Below are positions 1-8,665 of a DNA stretch of 64,000 nucleotides, in pieces. Every line of letters starts with the position of its first letter. The stretch's first letter is position 1. The notes beneath the pieces were generated by a model. The model was not told the origin of the DNA and did no database searches. It worked only from the letters and a program-made list of their open reading frames with translations. Source of the DNA: Pyropia yezoensis (taxonomy: Eukaryota > Rhodophyta > Bangiophyceae > Bangiales > Bangiaceae); the NCBI GenBank assembly GCA_009829735.1, contig CM020620.1, forward strand, positions 25,762,951 through 25,826,950, read 5' to 3'. The position numbers and the translations under genes were made by a program.

Positions 1-663
1 CCCGCGCGCCACAGGGGCGTTGGCCACCAGCCCAGACGGGGGGGCAGTCGCCACAGAATCGGCACGCATCGTACCCACATCAGGCACCGGGGACATGCCC
101 GGAAGCGAGACATCGACGTGCATCACGGGCACGCGCAGACCCGCTGGCAGTGCCGGCCACGGCCCGTGCGCCACAGCGGCGTTGGCCACCGGCCCAGACG
201 GGGGGGCAGTCGCCACCACCCCCGCCGCAGACCCCCCCTGTGGGATAAAGCCCGCCTGTGCTACACGGCCCATCACAAAGACAACCTGGCCACGCGAGCC
301 ATGGGGCGTCGTCGCCGCCGTGCTGAGGTTGTCGAGCGCGGCGCTCAGAGTGCGGGCGGGCGCCGTCGCGGCTGTGGATGACCCCGGGATGGCCGCTGCA
401 CCCTGGGAGGCATCAACAGGCTCTGTGGCCGTGTCGTCGGTCAAATCGATGATGGGCGGGGGGACAGGAGCCCCCCCGTGGACCCCCGCCGAGTACCCGA
501 CCGCTCCGCTACCCGTCAAGAGCGCGATATCCGCCTCCGCTCTCCCGGATGAGCGCCCAGCCCGCTCGGCCAACCGAGAGGACCGCCGGGGGGGCCGGCG
601 CCCGTGCCGCTCCCCCGTGTCGTCATCCGAGCTGCGCGGCTGGTAGTTGCGGTCAGCCGACAT
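1..663 (-). CDS. Hypothetical protein, N-terminal part, runs off left edge
   Basis: A minus-strand reading frame opens with ATG at 663-661 and stays open for 221 codons to the window edge, so the 3' part is missing. I do not recognise the family. The first 45 residues are Arg/Ser/Asp-rich and probably disordered. Residues 71-77 read IIDLTDD, the form of a SUMO-interacting motif (hydrophobic core followed by acidic residues). Two copies of an 18-residue motif of the form VATAPPSGPVANAAVAHG lie at residues 150-167 and 204-221, encoded by near-identical DNA at 169-216 and 7-54. The rest is Ala/Pro/Val-rich. An antisense frame is also open over this stretch, as expected at this GC content. I prefer the minus frame because it starts with ATG, has an acidic/aromatic N-terminus and runs to the edge. 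SUMO binding is inference only. Confidence 0.42.
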   Translation of the reverse strand, partial: MSADRNYQPRSSDDDTGERHGRRPPRRSSRLAERAGRSSGRAEADIALLTGSGAVGYSAGVHGGAPVPPPIIDLTDDTATEPVDASQGAAAIPGSSTAATAPARTLSAALDNLSTAATTPHGSRGQVVFVMGRVAQAGFIPQGGSAAGVVATAPPSGPVANAAVAHGPWPALPAGLRVPVMHVDVSLPGMSPVPDVGTMRADSVATAPPSGLVANAPVARG

Positions 664-1431
664 GATCCAGGCCCGGCAGGGGTTTGGGACGGGCAAGGCG
701 GGTGGAAAAAAACAGTTTGTGGAGGGTGACGAGGGTGGGACGGGGGGGGGGGGGGGGGGGGGGGGGGAGAGCGGGTAGGGTGGCGGAGAGCCCACACAGG
801 CCGACGCGCATCCGTCCCGGGAAGGGGGCCGCCCGCGGGGGAACGGTACTGTGGTGCTGGCAAAGAGGCTACAGGCCCGACGCGTCTCCTCCCTGATAAT
901 CCGAGAGGCGCCTTGCACGAGGCAGATCAGGTCCGGTCTCAATGCAATAGATTGGGAGCCCTGTGATGCCATGCCCAGGCCCAAGCACGTCCCGTGTTTC
1001 TTGTGCTGGGCCGACAGGACCGACCTCACTCAAACACAGGGTGGAAAGGCGTGCTTGACCACATTCGTGATTGCGTCAAGAGAGGGGGTGTCACACTCCC
1101 AAACTGCGCCCTATCCCCTCGCCGAATGCTGTGTGGCCACTGCGCTGTGTGGCACGGCGTGTGCCGTCCGCGCAGTGATCCTTGAGCCGGGATCCTTGCC
1201 AAGCTTGTTTTTCAGCCGTTACGCCACTCCGCGACTTGTCAAGTGGCCCCCTGAACCCCCCTCCACACCCCCGTGCGGGCCGACTGTTTATTTTTGTCTT
1301 CGTCTATGAGGCGTGTTAATTGCCTATAGATGTCGCCTTCCCACCATTTTTTATGAGGGTAAGCCAAGACGCACAGCGACGGTGCGTACCACAAGATGGA
1401 AGAAAAGGTGGGTTTTTGCCGTCGTTCAGGC
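664..1431. other. Intergenic, no gene seen
   Basis: No supported gene. The stretch contains a pure G run at about 742-767, where length is unreliable, and then ordinary mixed sequence. Short ORFs on both strands lack any recognisable motif. Confidence 0.5.
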
Positions 1432-1875
1432 GGGGTATGGCCGGCGGGGACGGCCGCTGGGGATGGCCGGCGAGGACAGCCGGAGGGGCTCACCTGTGGC
1501 GATTGCCTGCGGCAATTACCGGCGGGGACGGCCGGAGGGGCCTGCCCGCGGCGATTGCCCGCGGGGGCGGCCTGCAGGAGTGGCGTGCGGTAGCGGCCGA
1601 ATGGAGCGGCGTGCAGCAGTGGCCGGCGGCCGCCGTGGCGAGCGGCGGGGCGGGTCTGCGGGGGGGAGGGGGGGGGGGGGGTGCCGGTGGAGGTGGCTTG
1701 TGGCGATTGTACACTACGGTGGCCGGCTGCAGGGGCCGGCGGTAGTGCACTGCGGTGGTGGGCCGCTGCAGGCGGGCGCCTTCGTGGCCGGCGACAGGGG
1801 CCAGCGGTGGGGGCCAGCTGTGACGCCTGGCGGCAGCGGTCAATGCGGGGTGGCCCGTGGCGGTGGGTAGCGGCG
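1432..1875 (+). repeat. Degenerate GCCGGCGG-type low-complexity repeat, G-rich strand
   Basis: Strongly strand-skewed G-rich sequence built from degenerate short units around GGCCGGCGG, GGGACGGCCG and GGCGATTGCC. It is bordered by AT-richer sequence on both sides (about 1300-1380 and 1888-1960). ORFs in several frames here are by-products of the repeat. Similar blocks recur at 2262-3000, 48790-49005 and 55050-55440 (G-rich) and, in the opposite orientation, at 7040-7700, 45230-46140 and 52230-53060. Confidence 0.6.
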
Positions 1876-2029
1876 GTCTGGGGCTTGAGGAAATTAACAA
1901 GAGCAACTAAGAAGCTCTTTCAGATGGGCCACCCCTCTCCCCATCACTTTATCCGTTTACTTCCGCCGTGCAAAAGGAGTCTGCATATAACAACTCTCGG
2001 TGCCAGGTTCATTGTGAAATGCCTGGTAA

Positions 2030-2030
<1 letters not shown>

Positions 2031-2061
<31 letters not shown>
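2031..2061 (+). repeat. Poly-G tract of about 31 bases
   Basis: Uninterrupted G run, one of the longest of many mononucleotide G/C runs in the window. Length is likely polymorphic or mis-assembled. Confidence 0.9.
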
Positions 2062-2261
2062 CGTTTTAAAGGTTTGACCACTCGAGGAGCCATTATAGAG
2101 CCAGCTAAGAGCCCAGAGTGTGCCAGTCCCTGCACGCGTCGTGCTCGCAGTCGGCAGAGGCGAGCTGCCGCACCGCACCTCAGGTGCAACCGGGAGGAGT
2201 GGTGCGAAAAGATGGCGGGCAGCAGCAGCCTGTGGCAGTGGCCGGCGAGTGTGCCTTGTGG

Positions 2262-3000
2262 CGGGGGCAGGTGAGGGTGGCCGACATGGGTAACCGGCGG
2301 AGATTGCCTGCGGTGGTGGCCTGCGGCGGCTGCGGAGGCGGTGGCCTGCTGGGGTGGCCGGGGGGGGTGGCCGGCGGCGGCGCTCGACGGCTTTTGCATG
2401 GAGCAGTGGCCTTGGGGATGGCTGGCGTAGTTGGCCGGCGGTTGTGGCTGGCGGCGGCGGGGACAGGAGGCTGCGGCCGGCGGCAGTGGCCTCCGGGATG
2501 GCTGGCGTGGTTGGCCAGCGGTGGTGGCTGGCGGCAGTGGCGTGGGGTGGCTGCCGGCAGTGGCGTGGGGTGGCTGCCGGCGGGGGGGACAGGAGGCTGT
2601 CGCCGGCGGGGGTGGCTGGCGGCGATGGTGAGCGGTGGCGATGGCGACCTGAGGTTTCGACCTGAGGTTTCATGCGGCGGTCACCGGTGCGGATGGTCGG
2701 AGAGGGATGCTGGCCAGGATGGCCGGTGGTTGCGGCGGGAAGCGGCTGATGTAGCCGGGAAAGAGCGGCTGCTACCGGCGTGGGTGCGGCTGGTACCGGC
2801 ATGAAGGGGCGTCTGCTGTGGCCGGGGCGGCGGCTGCTGCTGAGGGGGGGGGGGCGGTGGCTAACACTGGCGGGGGAGGGGGGTCGGTGGGTGCCACCGG
2901 GGTGGGTAGCTGCTTCCGGTGGTGGGCCGTTGCTACTGAGGGCGAGGCGGCTCCTCCCGCTGCTGCAGCCGGGGAGGGGGGGGGGGGGGGGGAGGGGGGC
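2262..3000 (+). repeat. Degenerate GCCGGCGG-type repeat block, G-rich strand
   Basis: Second G-rich block of the same style as 1432-1875, with imperfect units such as GGTGGCTGGCGGCAGTGGC and the near-exact direct repeat CGTGGGGTGGCTGCCGGC at about 2540-2582. Its 3' part (from 2805) also belongs to the left copy of the gap-flanking duplication. Confidence 0.55.
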
Positions 3001-3120
3001 TGTTGGTACGCGTGTGGAGTGACTGCTACCGATGGGGGGCCGCTGGTACCGGCGGAGGGTGCGGCTGCTGCAGTCAGGCGGGTGGCACAGTGCTTGGGGT
3101 TTCCACGTGCCAATGTGCCC

Positions 3121-3152
<32 letters not shown>

Positions 3153-3506
3153 GCTGTCCCCCTTCCCCCTCCATCCCAGCCCGCATTCCTCAAGTTCCGT
3201 CGTGACTGTCTTGGCCTTTGTTGCCAACACGACCCGGGAAGGCCCTCCGGCTGGAGCAGCGTCGTGGTGGGGAAGCAAAGTTAAGTTGACGGCAAGGGGG
3301 GGCGGAGATGAGTCAAACAAAGACGCCCAGTCCGAGTTGTACAGCGCGTACAGGGCAGTCGCCATCGCCCAAACGGGCGCGTCGGGTGGTCAATGTATAG
3401 AAAACCCATCGTACCAGAGTAGAATCGAATGAGATTTGGGGGCCCCTACCACAACGGAAACGCTGTACCAGCGACCAGCCTCTGCAGTGTGTAAAGGCGA
3501 TGAGAG

Positions 3507-3965
3507 CTAAGGGCGGTGAGAGCCGTCCACCACAGGAAAAGCATGGTCGTGGGCGGGCGCACTGTCCGCCTCCACCACCATATGCCGCAGCGTGTACAGA
3601 CGATGAGAGCCGTCCACCACAGGAAAGGCATGGTTGTGGGCGGAGCGACCAAACTCTCGATGCACGCACATCGTGTCAATCGAGGCCGCGTAGCCAGCTC
3701 CATGGAACGACAAGAGTGGAGCGACGTCGCGGTCCACGTTGCCACCGTTGCGATCACCGCCATAGGACGGACGGTGGCGGCGCCCTTCGCCGGTACCACT
3801 ACCAGATCCACCCCCGTTGCGGTCATCACCGCCACCACCGCCGCTGACACCGACACGAGTGCATCCGCCGTATGGACCACCGTCGTGACCAACACGGCTG
3901 CAACCAGAGCTACCGGTGCTGTCGTCGCGTTCGTGGTCATGACGGCCACCACCATTGGCGTCCAT
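3507..3965 (-). CDS. Gly-rich protein with 29-residue repeats (left copy)
   Basis: The minus frame starts with ATG at 3965-3963 and gives 152 residues. The N-terminal half is Gly/Asp/Arg-rich (MDANGGGRHDHERDD...). The second half reads PLLSFHGAGYAASIDTMCVH, followed by tandem units containing HAFPVVDGSHRLYTLR. It is the shorter version of the protein at 5146-5691, with one fewer 29-residue unit (87 bp at DNA level, so frame is kept). Other frames are also open, so the frame choice rests on composition and ATG. Family not recognised. If the duplication is an assembly artefact, this is the same locus as 5146-5691. Confidence 0.35.
   Translation of the reverse strand: MDANGGGRHDHERDDSTGSSGCSRVGHDGGPYGGCTRVGVSGGGGGDDRNGGGSGSGTGEGRRHRPSYGGDRNGGNVDRDVAPLLSFHGAGYAASIDTMCVHREFGRSAHNHAFPVVDGSHRLYTLRHMVVEADSAPAHDHAFPVVDGSHRP
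3518..3655 (+). repeat. 87-bp minisatellite, about 1.6 units
   Basis: Units begin with GAGAGCCGTCCACCACAGGA at 3518 and 3605, 87 bp apart. They encode the 29-residue repeat of the overlapping minus-strand ORF. The right-hand duplicate has one more unit. Confidence 0.85.
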
Positions 3966-4039
3966 CACAGTCGATATGCCCCCAAACCTTCCAGAGGCCT
4001 CAGGTTGCCGTCGAGGACTACAGGGAATCGGGAAGGATT

Positions 4040-4451
4040 NNNNNNNNNNNNNNNNNNNNNNNNNNNNNNNNNNNNNNNNNNNNNNNNNNNNNNNNNNNNN
4101 NNNNNNNNNNNNNNNNNNNNNNNNNNNNNNNNNNNNNNNNNNNNNNNNNNNNNNNNNNNNNNNNNNNNNNNNNNNNNNNNNNNNNNNNNNNNNNNNNNNN
4201 NNNNNNNNNNNNNNNNNNNNNNNNNNNNNNNNNNNNNNNNNNNNNNNNNNNNNNNNNNNNNNNNNNNNNNNNNNNNNNNNNNNNNNNNNNNNNNNNNNNN
4301 NNNNNNNNNNNNNNNNNNNNNNNNNNNNNNNNNNNNNNNNNNNNNNNNNNNNNNNNNNNNNNNNNNNNNNNNNNNNNNNNNNNNNNNNNNNNNNNNNNNN
4401 NNNNNNNNNNNNNNNNNNNNNNNNNNNNNNNNNNNNNNNNNNNNNNNNNNN
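4040..4451. other. Assembly gap (412 N)
   Basis: Run of N bounded on both sides by the two copies of the 1.2-1.3 kb duplication. Any protein translated through it is an artefact. Confidence 1.
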
Positions 4452-4760
4452 AGGGGCGTCTGCTGTGGCCGGGCGGCGGCTGCTGCTGAGGGGGGGGCGG
4501 TGGCTAACACTGGCGGGGGAGGGGGTCGGTGGGTGCCACCGGGGTGGGTAGCTGCTTCCGGTGGTGGGCCGTTGCTACTGAGGGCGAGGCGGCTCCTCCC
4601 GCTGCTGCAGCCCGGGGAGGGGGGGGGGGGAGGGGGGCTGTTGGTACGCGTGTGGAGTGACTGCTACCGATGGGGGGCCGCTGGTACCGGCGGAGGGTGC
4701 GGCTGCTGCAGTCAGGCGGGTGGCACAGTGCTTGGGGTTTCCACGTGCCAATGTGCCCGC

Positions 4761-4791
<31 letters not shown>

Positions 4792-5145
4792 GCTGTCCCC
4801 TTCCCCCTCCATCCCAGCCCGCATTCCTCAAGTTCCGTCGTGACTGTCTTGGCCTTTGTTGCCAACACGACCCGGGAAGGCCCTCCGGCTGGAGCAGCGT
4901 CGGTGGTGGGGAAGCAAAGTTAAGTTGACGGCAAGGGGGGGCGGAGATGAGTCAAACAAAGACGCCCAGTCCGAGTTGTACAGCGCGTACAGGGCAGTCG
5001 CCATCGCCCAAACGGGCGCGTCGGGTGGTCAATGTATAGAAAACCCATCGTACCAGAGTAGAATCGAATGAGATTTGGGGGCCCCTACCACAACGGAAAC
5101 GCTGTACCAGCGACCAGCCTCTGCAGTGTGTAAAGGCGATGAGAG

Positions 5146-5691
5146 CTAAGGGCGGTGAGAGCCGTCCACCACAGGAAAAGCATGGTCGTGGGCGGGCGCA
5201 CTGTCTGCCCCCACCACCATACGCCGCAGCGTGTACAGACGATGAGAGCCGTCCACCACAGGAAAGGCATGGTTGTGGGCGGGCGCACTGTCCGCCCCCA
5301 CCAGCAGACGCCGCAGCGTGTACAGACGATGAGAGCCGTCCACCACAGGAAAGGCACGGTCGTGGGCGGAGCGACCAAACTCTCGATGCACGCACATCGT
5401 GTCAATCGAGGCCGCGTAGCCAGCTCCATGGAACGACAAGAGTGGAGCGACGTCGCGGTCCACGTTGCCACCGTTGCGATCACCGCCATAGGACGGACGG
5501 TGGCGGCGCCCTTCGCCGGTACCGCTACCAGATCCACCCCCGTTGCGGTCATCACCGCCACCACCGCCGCTGACACCGACACGAGTGCATCCGCCGTATG
5601 GACCACCGTCGTGACCAACACGGCCGCAACCAGAGCTACCGGTGCTGTCGTCGCGTTCGTGGTCATGACGGCCACCGCCATTGGCGTCCAT
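5146..5691 (-). CDS. Gly-rich protein with 29-residue repeats (right copy)
   Basis: The minus frame from ATG 5691-5689 encodes 181 residues. The frame is open upstream only to a TGA near 5790, with no earlier ATG. Residues 1-85 are Gly/Asp/Arg/His-rich and low complexity. A central segment of about 35 residues (LLSFHGAGYAASIDTMCVHREF) precedes two full units and one partial unit of a 29-residue repeat with core HAFPVVDGSHRLYTLRRMVV and acidic tail GADSAPA. The repeats keep aromatic and charged residues, which favours this frame over the hydrophobic alternatives. No signal peptide or membrane segment is seen. Family not recognised; function unknown. Confidence 0.4.
   Translation of the reverse strand: MDANGGGRHDHERDDSTGSSGCGRVGHDGGPYGGCTRVGVSGGGGGDDRNGGGSGSGTGEGRRHRPSYGGDRNGGNVDRDVAPLLSFHGAGYAASIDTMCVHREFGRSAHDRAFPVVDGSHRLYTLRRLLVGADSAPAHNHAFPVVDGSHRLYTLRRMVVGADSAPAHDHAFPVVDGSHRP
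5157..5375 (+). repeat. 87-bp minisatellite, about 2.5 units
   Basis: Units start at 5157, 5244 and 5331 with the word GAGAGCCGTCCACCACAGGA, spacing exactly 87 bp. Copy number differs from the left duplicate (two starts there), so the locus is length-variable. Confidence 0.9.
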
Positions 5692-5863
5692 CACAGTCGA
5701 TATGCCCCCAAACCGCCCAGAGGCCTCAGGTTGCCGTCGAGGACTACAGGGAATCGGGAAGGATTGTTCTTCGGCTGGAAAAAATCGTCAGCCGGAAAAA
5801 GGCGGTGTGGAAAGGCGAGGGACGTCCGTCGAGTCGAGGGGGAACTGTCCGGCAGGACGACGG

Positions 5864-6027
5864 CGGTTGGTGGGAGTGAACAGGAACGGGACGCGCAAAA
5901 CTGTACATGTCACTCAGCGCTCTGATCACAAGACCCGCCACCGCGCGGTTGGCGGGAGTGAACAGGAACGGGACGCGCACAACTGTATGTGTCACTCAGC
6001 GCCCTGCTCACAAGACCCGCCAGCGCA
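5864..6027 (+). repeat. Two tandem 82-bp units
   Basis: Two adjacent copies starting with CGGTTGG at 5864 and 5946. Both contain GGGAGTGAACAGGAACGGGA and end in CACAAGACCCGCCA. The copies differ at a few positions. No coding role is evident. Confidence 0.85.
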
Positions 6028-6191
6028 TCCGACAAACGATTTCTGGGGTGTGAAAAAATCAACAACAAACAAAGCTGCTCATGCCATTACACAACCATTT
6101 CTGGGGGTATTTAACGGTAACAAGTATCGCGACTTACACTGACGAGTGTGCCGGGGAGGAAGCCATCAAGATGAGGGGGGGGGGGGGTGCT

Positions 6192-6532
6192 GTTATGTAC
6201 ATAACGCGACACAGATCGAGTGGCCCCAACCCCAAGATTTGTCAACACAGCGGATCGGGCACTCGATCACATGAATGTGGTTCAGAGGCGGCTTGACCGT
6301 TTATTCGGTGGCAAATCACGTGGACTGAACTCGCGAACGAAATCGACAGACATAAAATATACGGACGATCGTGCCCATTTTTGCAGTCGATGACGATGGC
6401 GCATGATGCGGCATGGATTTCTTCGCGGTTTGTTGAAGAACGGTTCATGTGGTTGTGTTTTGTACAAAATGAGCGCGGCCGCAAAGAGCGACCTGGAGGA
6501 CCAACACGCACTGGTGTCGTTATGTACATAAC
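6192..6532. repeat. Segment bounded by palindrome GTTATGTACATAAC (copy 1)
   Basis: The perfect 14-bp palindrome GTTATGTACATAAC occurs at 6192-6205 and 6519-6532, 327 bp apart start to start. The AT-rich interior has no convincing gene. The same palindrome pair occurs at 16205-16543 with 325-bp spacing. The interiors show at most weak similarity, so this may be a decayed short element or a pair of protein-binding sites. Confidence 0.6.
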
Positions 6533-6710
6533 ACGGACCCGCCCAGGTTCCCTGTTTTGGAGAACGTCGGAACACCTAGTAATTGATCGTGGTATGCATT
6601 TCATGCCACGTGGCGTCCAACGTGAGTACTTGAATGCTGGACGCGTACTTGGATCACTTGTGCTCACTGAGCAAGAACGAAGCACTGGCATCGTTAACCA
6701 TCCGACATTT

Positions 6711-7778
6711 CTACCCGGTGTGTGTTTGTGTGGATACGCGGGCCGCGCCCCACACAGTTGTAGCAGCAGGTGCATGGCCAGTGCACTGGAGGAGGTACCA
6801 CGCCCGCCGTGGACAGAACCGTGAGAGCATACGTCGCTTGGGTGGGAGAGTGTCCACGCGCCAGTCCTGTCGGTTCTGTGCACAAGTTACCTCGTGATTG
6901 GTGCACAACACCACCTGCTCACACGTCCCCTGTAGGATACGAGCAAGGTACACCAGCGGATGCGTTGGGGAGAAGCCCAGCAGCCTTGCAGCGTCGACCG
7001 GCGACGGGAGTTCGTCCATAGCTTCTGCCATGCACACCTGCCAAGCACGCCTGCGCACGCGCCGCGACTCGCCGGGAGGCCAAGGACGCGTACGCACCCG
7101 CCACGACCGGGCGGGATGCCAGATGCCGCCAAGCACTCCGCGGCGACCCGACCACCAGCCAAACGCGGCGGCGCACCAGCGGCGGCCCATCGGCGGGGAA
7201 CCAGCGGCGACCAGCCGGGTGGCGAAATGCACCCGCTCAACCGCTACGACTGGGCGGGGAGCCAGGAGCGGCCGAGCACCCGTGGCAGACTGCCAGACAG
7301 AACAGCCAGGCCGAGAACCCGCCGCGACCACCCAGAAGGTGAAGCGCGGCCAGGCACGCACCGCTACCCGCCCCAACCAGACGGCCGCCCAAAAAGGAGC
7401 CGTGGAATGATCCGCGAGGAACCAACGGCCGTCCAATAGCGGTGGGGCATCAGCGGTTACCCGACGGCCAGCCAAAAGCACCAGCGCACCCGCGGCGACC
7501 AGACGAGAGACCACAAGCGGCCGAGCACCCGCAGCCACCCGACCGCCGGCCGAAAGTGGCCGAGCACCCGCCGCGACGCGGCGGACAGCCAAAAAGCGAC
7601 GGCGCACCAGTGGCGAGCCGCCGGCAATGCAGCTCAAAGCGCCCGCGCGCGCAACGGTCCCGTTCCGGCGGGCGGCAAATGACGCCCGCACGCGCGCCGT
7701 CACCCACCCAGCCCGCGACGGTGAGCACATCGGGTGCCCCCATTGGCCCCAAGAAGTGGTCGACTTTGAAGAGCACAT
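6711..7778 (-). CDS. Hypothetical ORF, partly encoded by degenerate repeats
   Basis: Minus-strand ORF of 355 codons with ATG at 7778-7776. Its N-terminal two thirds consist of degenerate units of the form VAAGARPL, produced by the GC-rich repeat at 7040-7700. The C-terminal part (about 7030 down to 6711) is more protein-like, including PSPVDAARLLGFSPTHPLVY. The start overlaps, antisense, the 250-bp dispersed repeat at 7710-7960. No family recognised. It may be only a frame opened by the repeat. Confidence 0.2.
   Translation of the reverse strand: MCSSKSTTSWGQWGHPMCSPSRAGWVTARVRASFAARRNGTVARAGALSCIAGGSPLVRRRFLAVRRVAAGARPLSAGGRVAAGARPLVVSRLVAAGALVLLAGRRVTADAPPLLDGRWFLADHSTAPFWAAVWLGRVAVRAWPRFTFWVVAAGSRPGCSVWQSATGARPLLAPRPVVAVERVHFATRLVAAGSPPMGRRWCAAAFGWWSGRRGVLGGIWHPARSWRVRTRPWPPGESRRVRRRAWQVCMAEAMDELPSPVDAARLLGFSPTHPLVYLARILQGTCEQVVLCTNHEVTCAQNRQDWRVDTLPPKRRMLSRFCPRRAWYLLQCTGHAPAATTVWGAARVSTQTHTG
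7040..7700 (+). repeat. Degenerate GCCGG-type repeat, C-rich strand
   Basis: C-rich sequence with imperfect units of about 30-36 bp, such as CGGCCGAGCACCCGC and CGGCGACCAGCCGG. It is the opposite-strand orientation of the G-rich blocks seen elsewhere in the window. Confidence 0.55.
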
Positions 7779-7960
7779 AACTGACGGTACTTTTGCCTTC
7801 CCTCCTTATAGTTTAAAGAGAACAAGTGGCTTCAGAAAATGAAAAATACCATCTGACTCCCCCCAGTCTCTTCTACAAAGTGGTATGTCGTACATCTCAT
7901 GCAGTACACAGAGACCAAGGATCGCATCGAGAGTGGTCGACATTAGGTCCAGACTGGCTA
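7710..7960 (+). repeat. Dispersed 250-bp repeat, copy 1
   Basis: Matches the reverse complement of 21281-21522 over its whole length at roughly 85% by eye. Conserved blocks include GTGCCCCCATTGGCCCCAAG, AAAAATACCATCTGACTCCC and TGCAGTACACAGAGACCAAG. In one frame both copies encode a similar peptide containing IGCPHWPQ and VVD. Probably a transposable-element remnant or a gene-family fragment. Confidence 0.85.
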
Positions 7961-8665
7961 CGCGACAAAGTGCGTGGACACGCTGAGCGCTGAGCAGCAC
8001 ACGTGGCCTGCCTAATCGAGGGATCTTGGACGCCGTGCGGCACTGCTGTAAGCGCGGTCGGGTCGCCCATGGAAACTGCGGACACGTCTCGCATTGGCAA
8101 GATGCGACACTCGTTCCGGCCTCCTACCCTGCCAGCGATGTCTGTATATTGAAGCGGCCCGCACGCACGCCGCCCCCTCACCGTGAAGCCGCACCACCAC
8201 GCGCCATTGTCGGGACGCCCGCTCACCCACACCGTCGGACCACTACGACCCTCCTATGCGACTTGCCCGATCGTCGTCTGGGCTTTGTTGGTGACCAGGG
8301 TTGGTTGGGGCGGGGGGGGGGGAGAGGCGGGGGGGGGAGGGAGGGCGCCGCCACGGAGGTGGATCGGCGGCTTGGCCGGGGGGGGAGCACGGGCGCGGCG
8401 GCTCTGTTGGGGGAGGGGGGCGGATCGCGCCAGCACGGCCGGCGCGGTTTTTCAAACGGCGCCGGCACCGCTGCTGGCGTGCCGCCCCCGAGCCGCGCCC
8501 CCGCCCCACAGCCGCGTGGCCTCTTCGTTGCTCCTTGCCCTTCCCCCCCTCGCCCGCCTCCCGGGGTGGTGCCCAAGTCGGCGGGTGGTGGTGGCGGTGC
8601 GGTGCGTGTGTCGCCTGTGAGACGGGTTATCGAAAGCAGCAGCCCCCCCGGGGAACGTTGCCGGC
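7961..8665. other. Upstream region of gene A, no gene seen
   Basis: No supported coding region. 8300-8420 is G-rich with several short G runs. ORFs on both strands here lack recognisable motifs. Confidence 0.4.

Larger units (their letters stand above)
2805..4039 (+). repeat. Left copy of gap-flanking 1.2-1.3 kb duplication
   Basis: This 1235-bp segment ends exactly where the N gap begins. It is nearly identical to 4452-5765, which begins exactly where the gap ends. Differences are homopolymer lengths, a few substitutions and one fewer 87-bp minisatellite unit. The geometry (end of one copy, gap, start of the other) is what results when two overlapping contig ends or two haplotypes are scaffolded without being merged. 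Confidence 0.9.
4452..5765 (+). repeat. Right copy of gap-flanking duplication
   Basis: This segment starts at the first base after the gap and repeats 2805-4039 in the same orientation. It is 1314 bp long; the extra length is explained mainly by one additional 87-bp minisatellite unit. Sequence after 5765 is unique. Confidence 0.9.

Noticed and set aside
3516-4928. 470-codon frame running through the N gap
   Set aside because: The middle is translated N; not a real protein.
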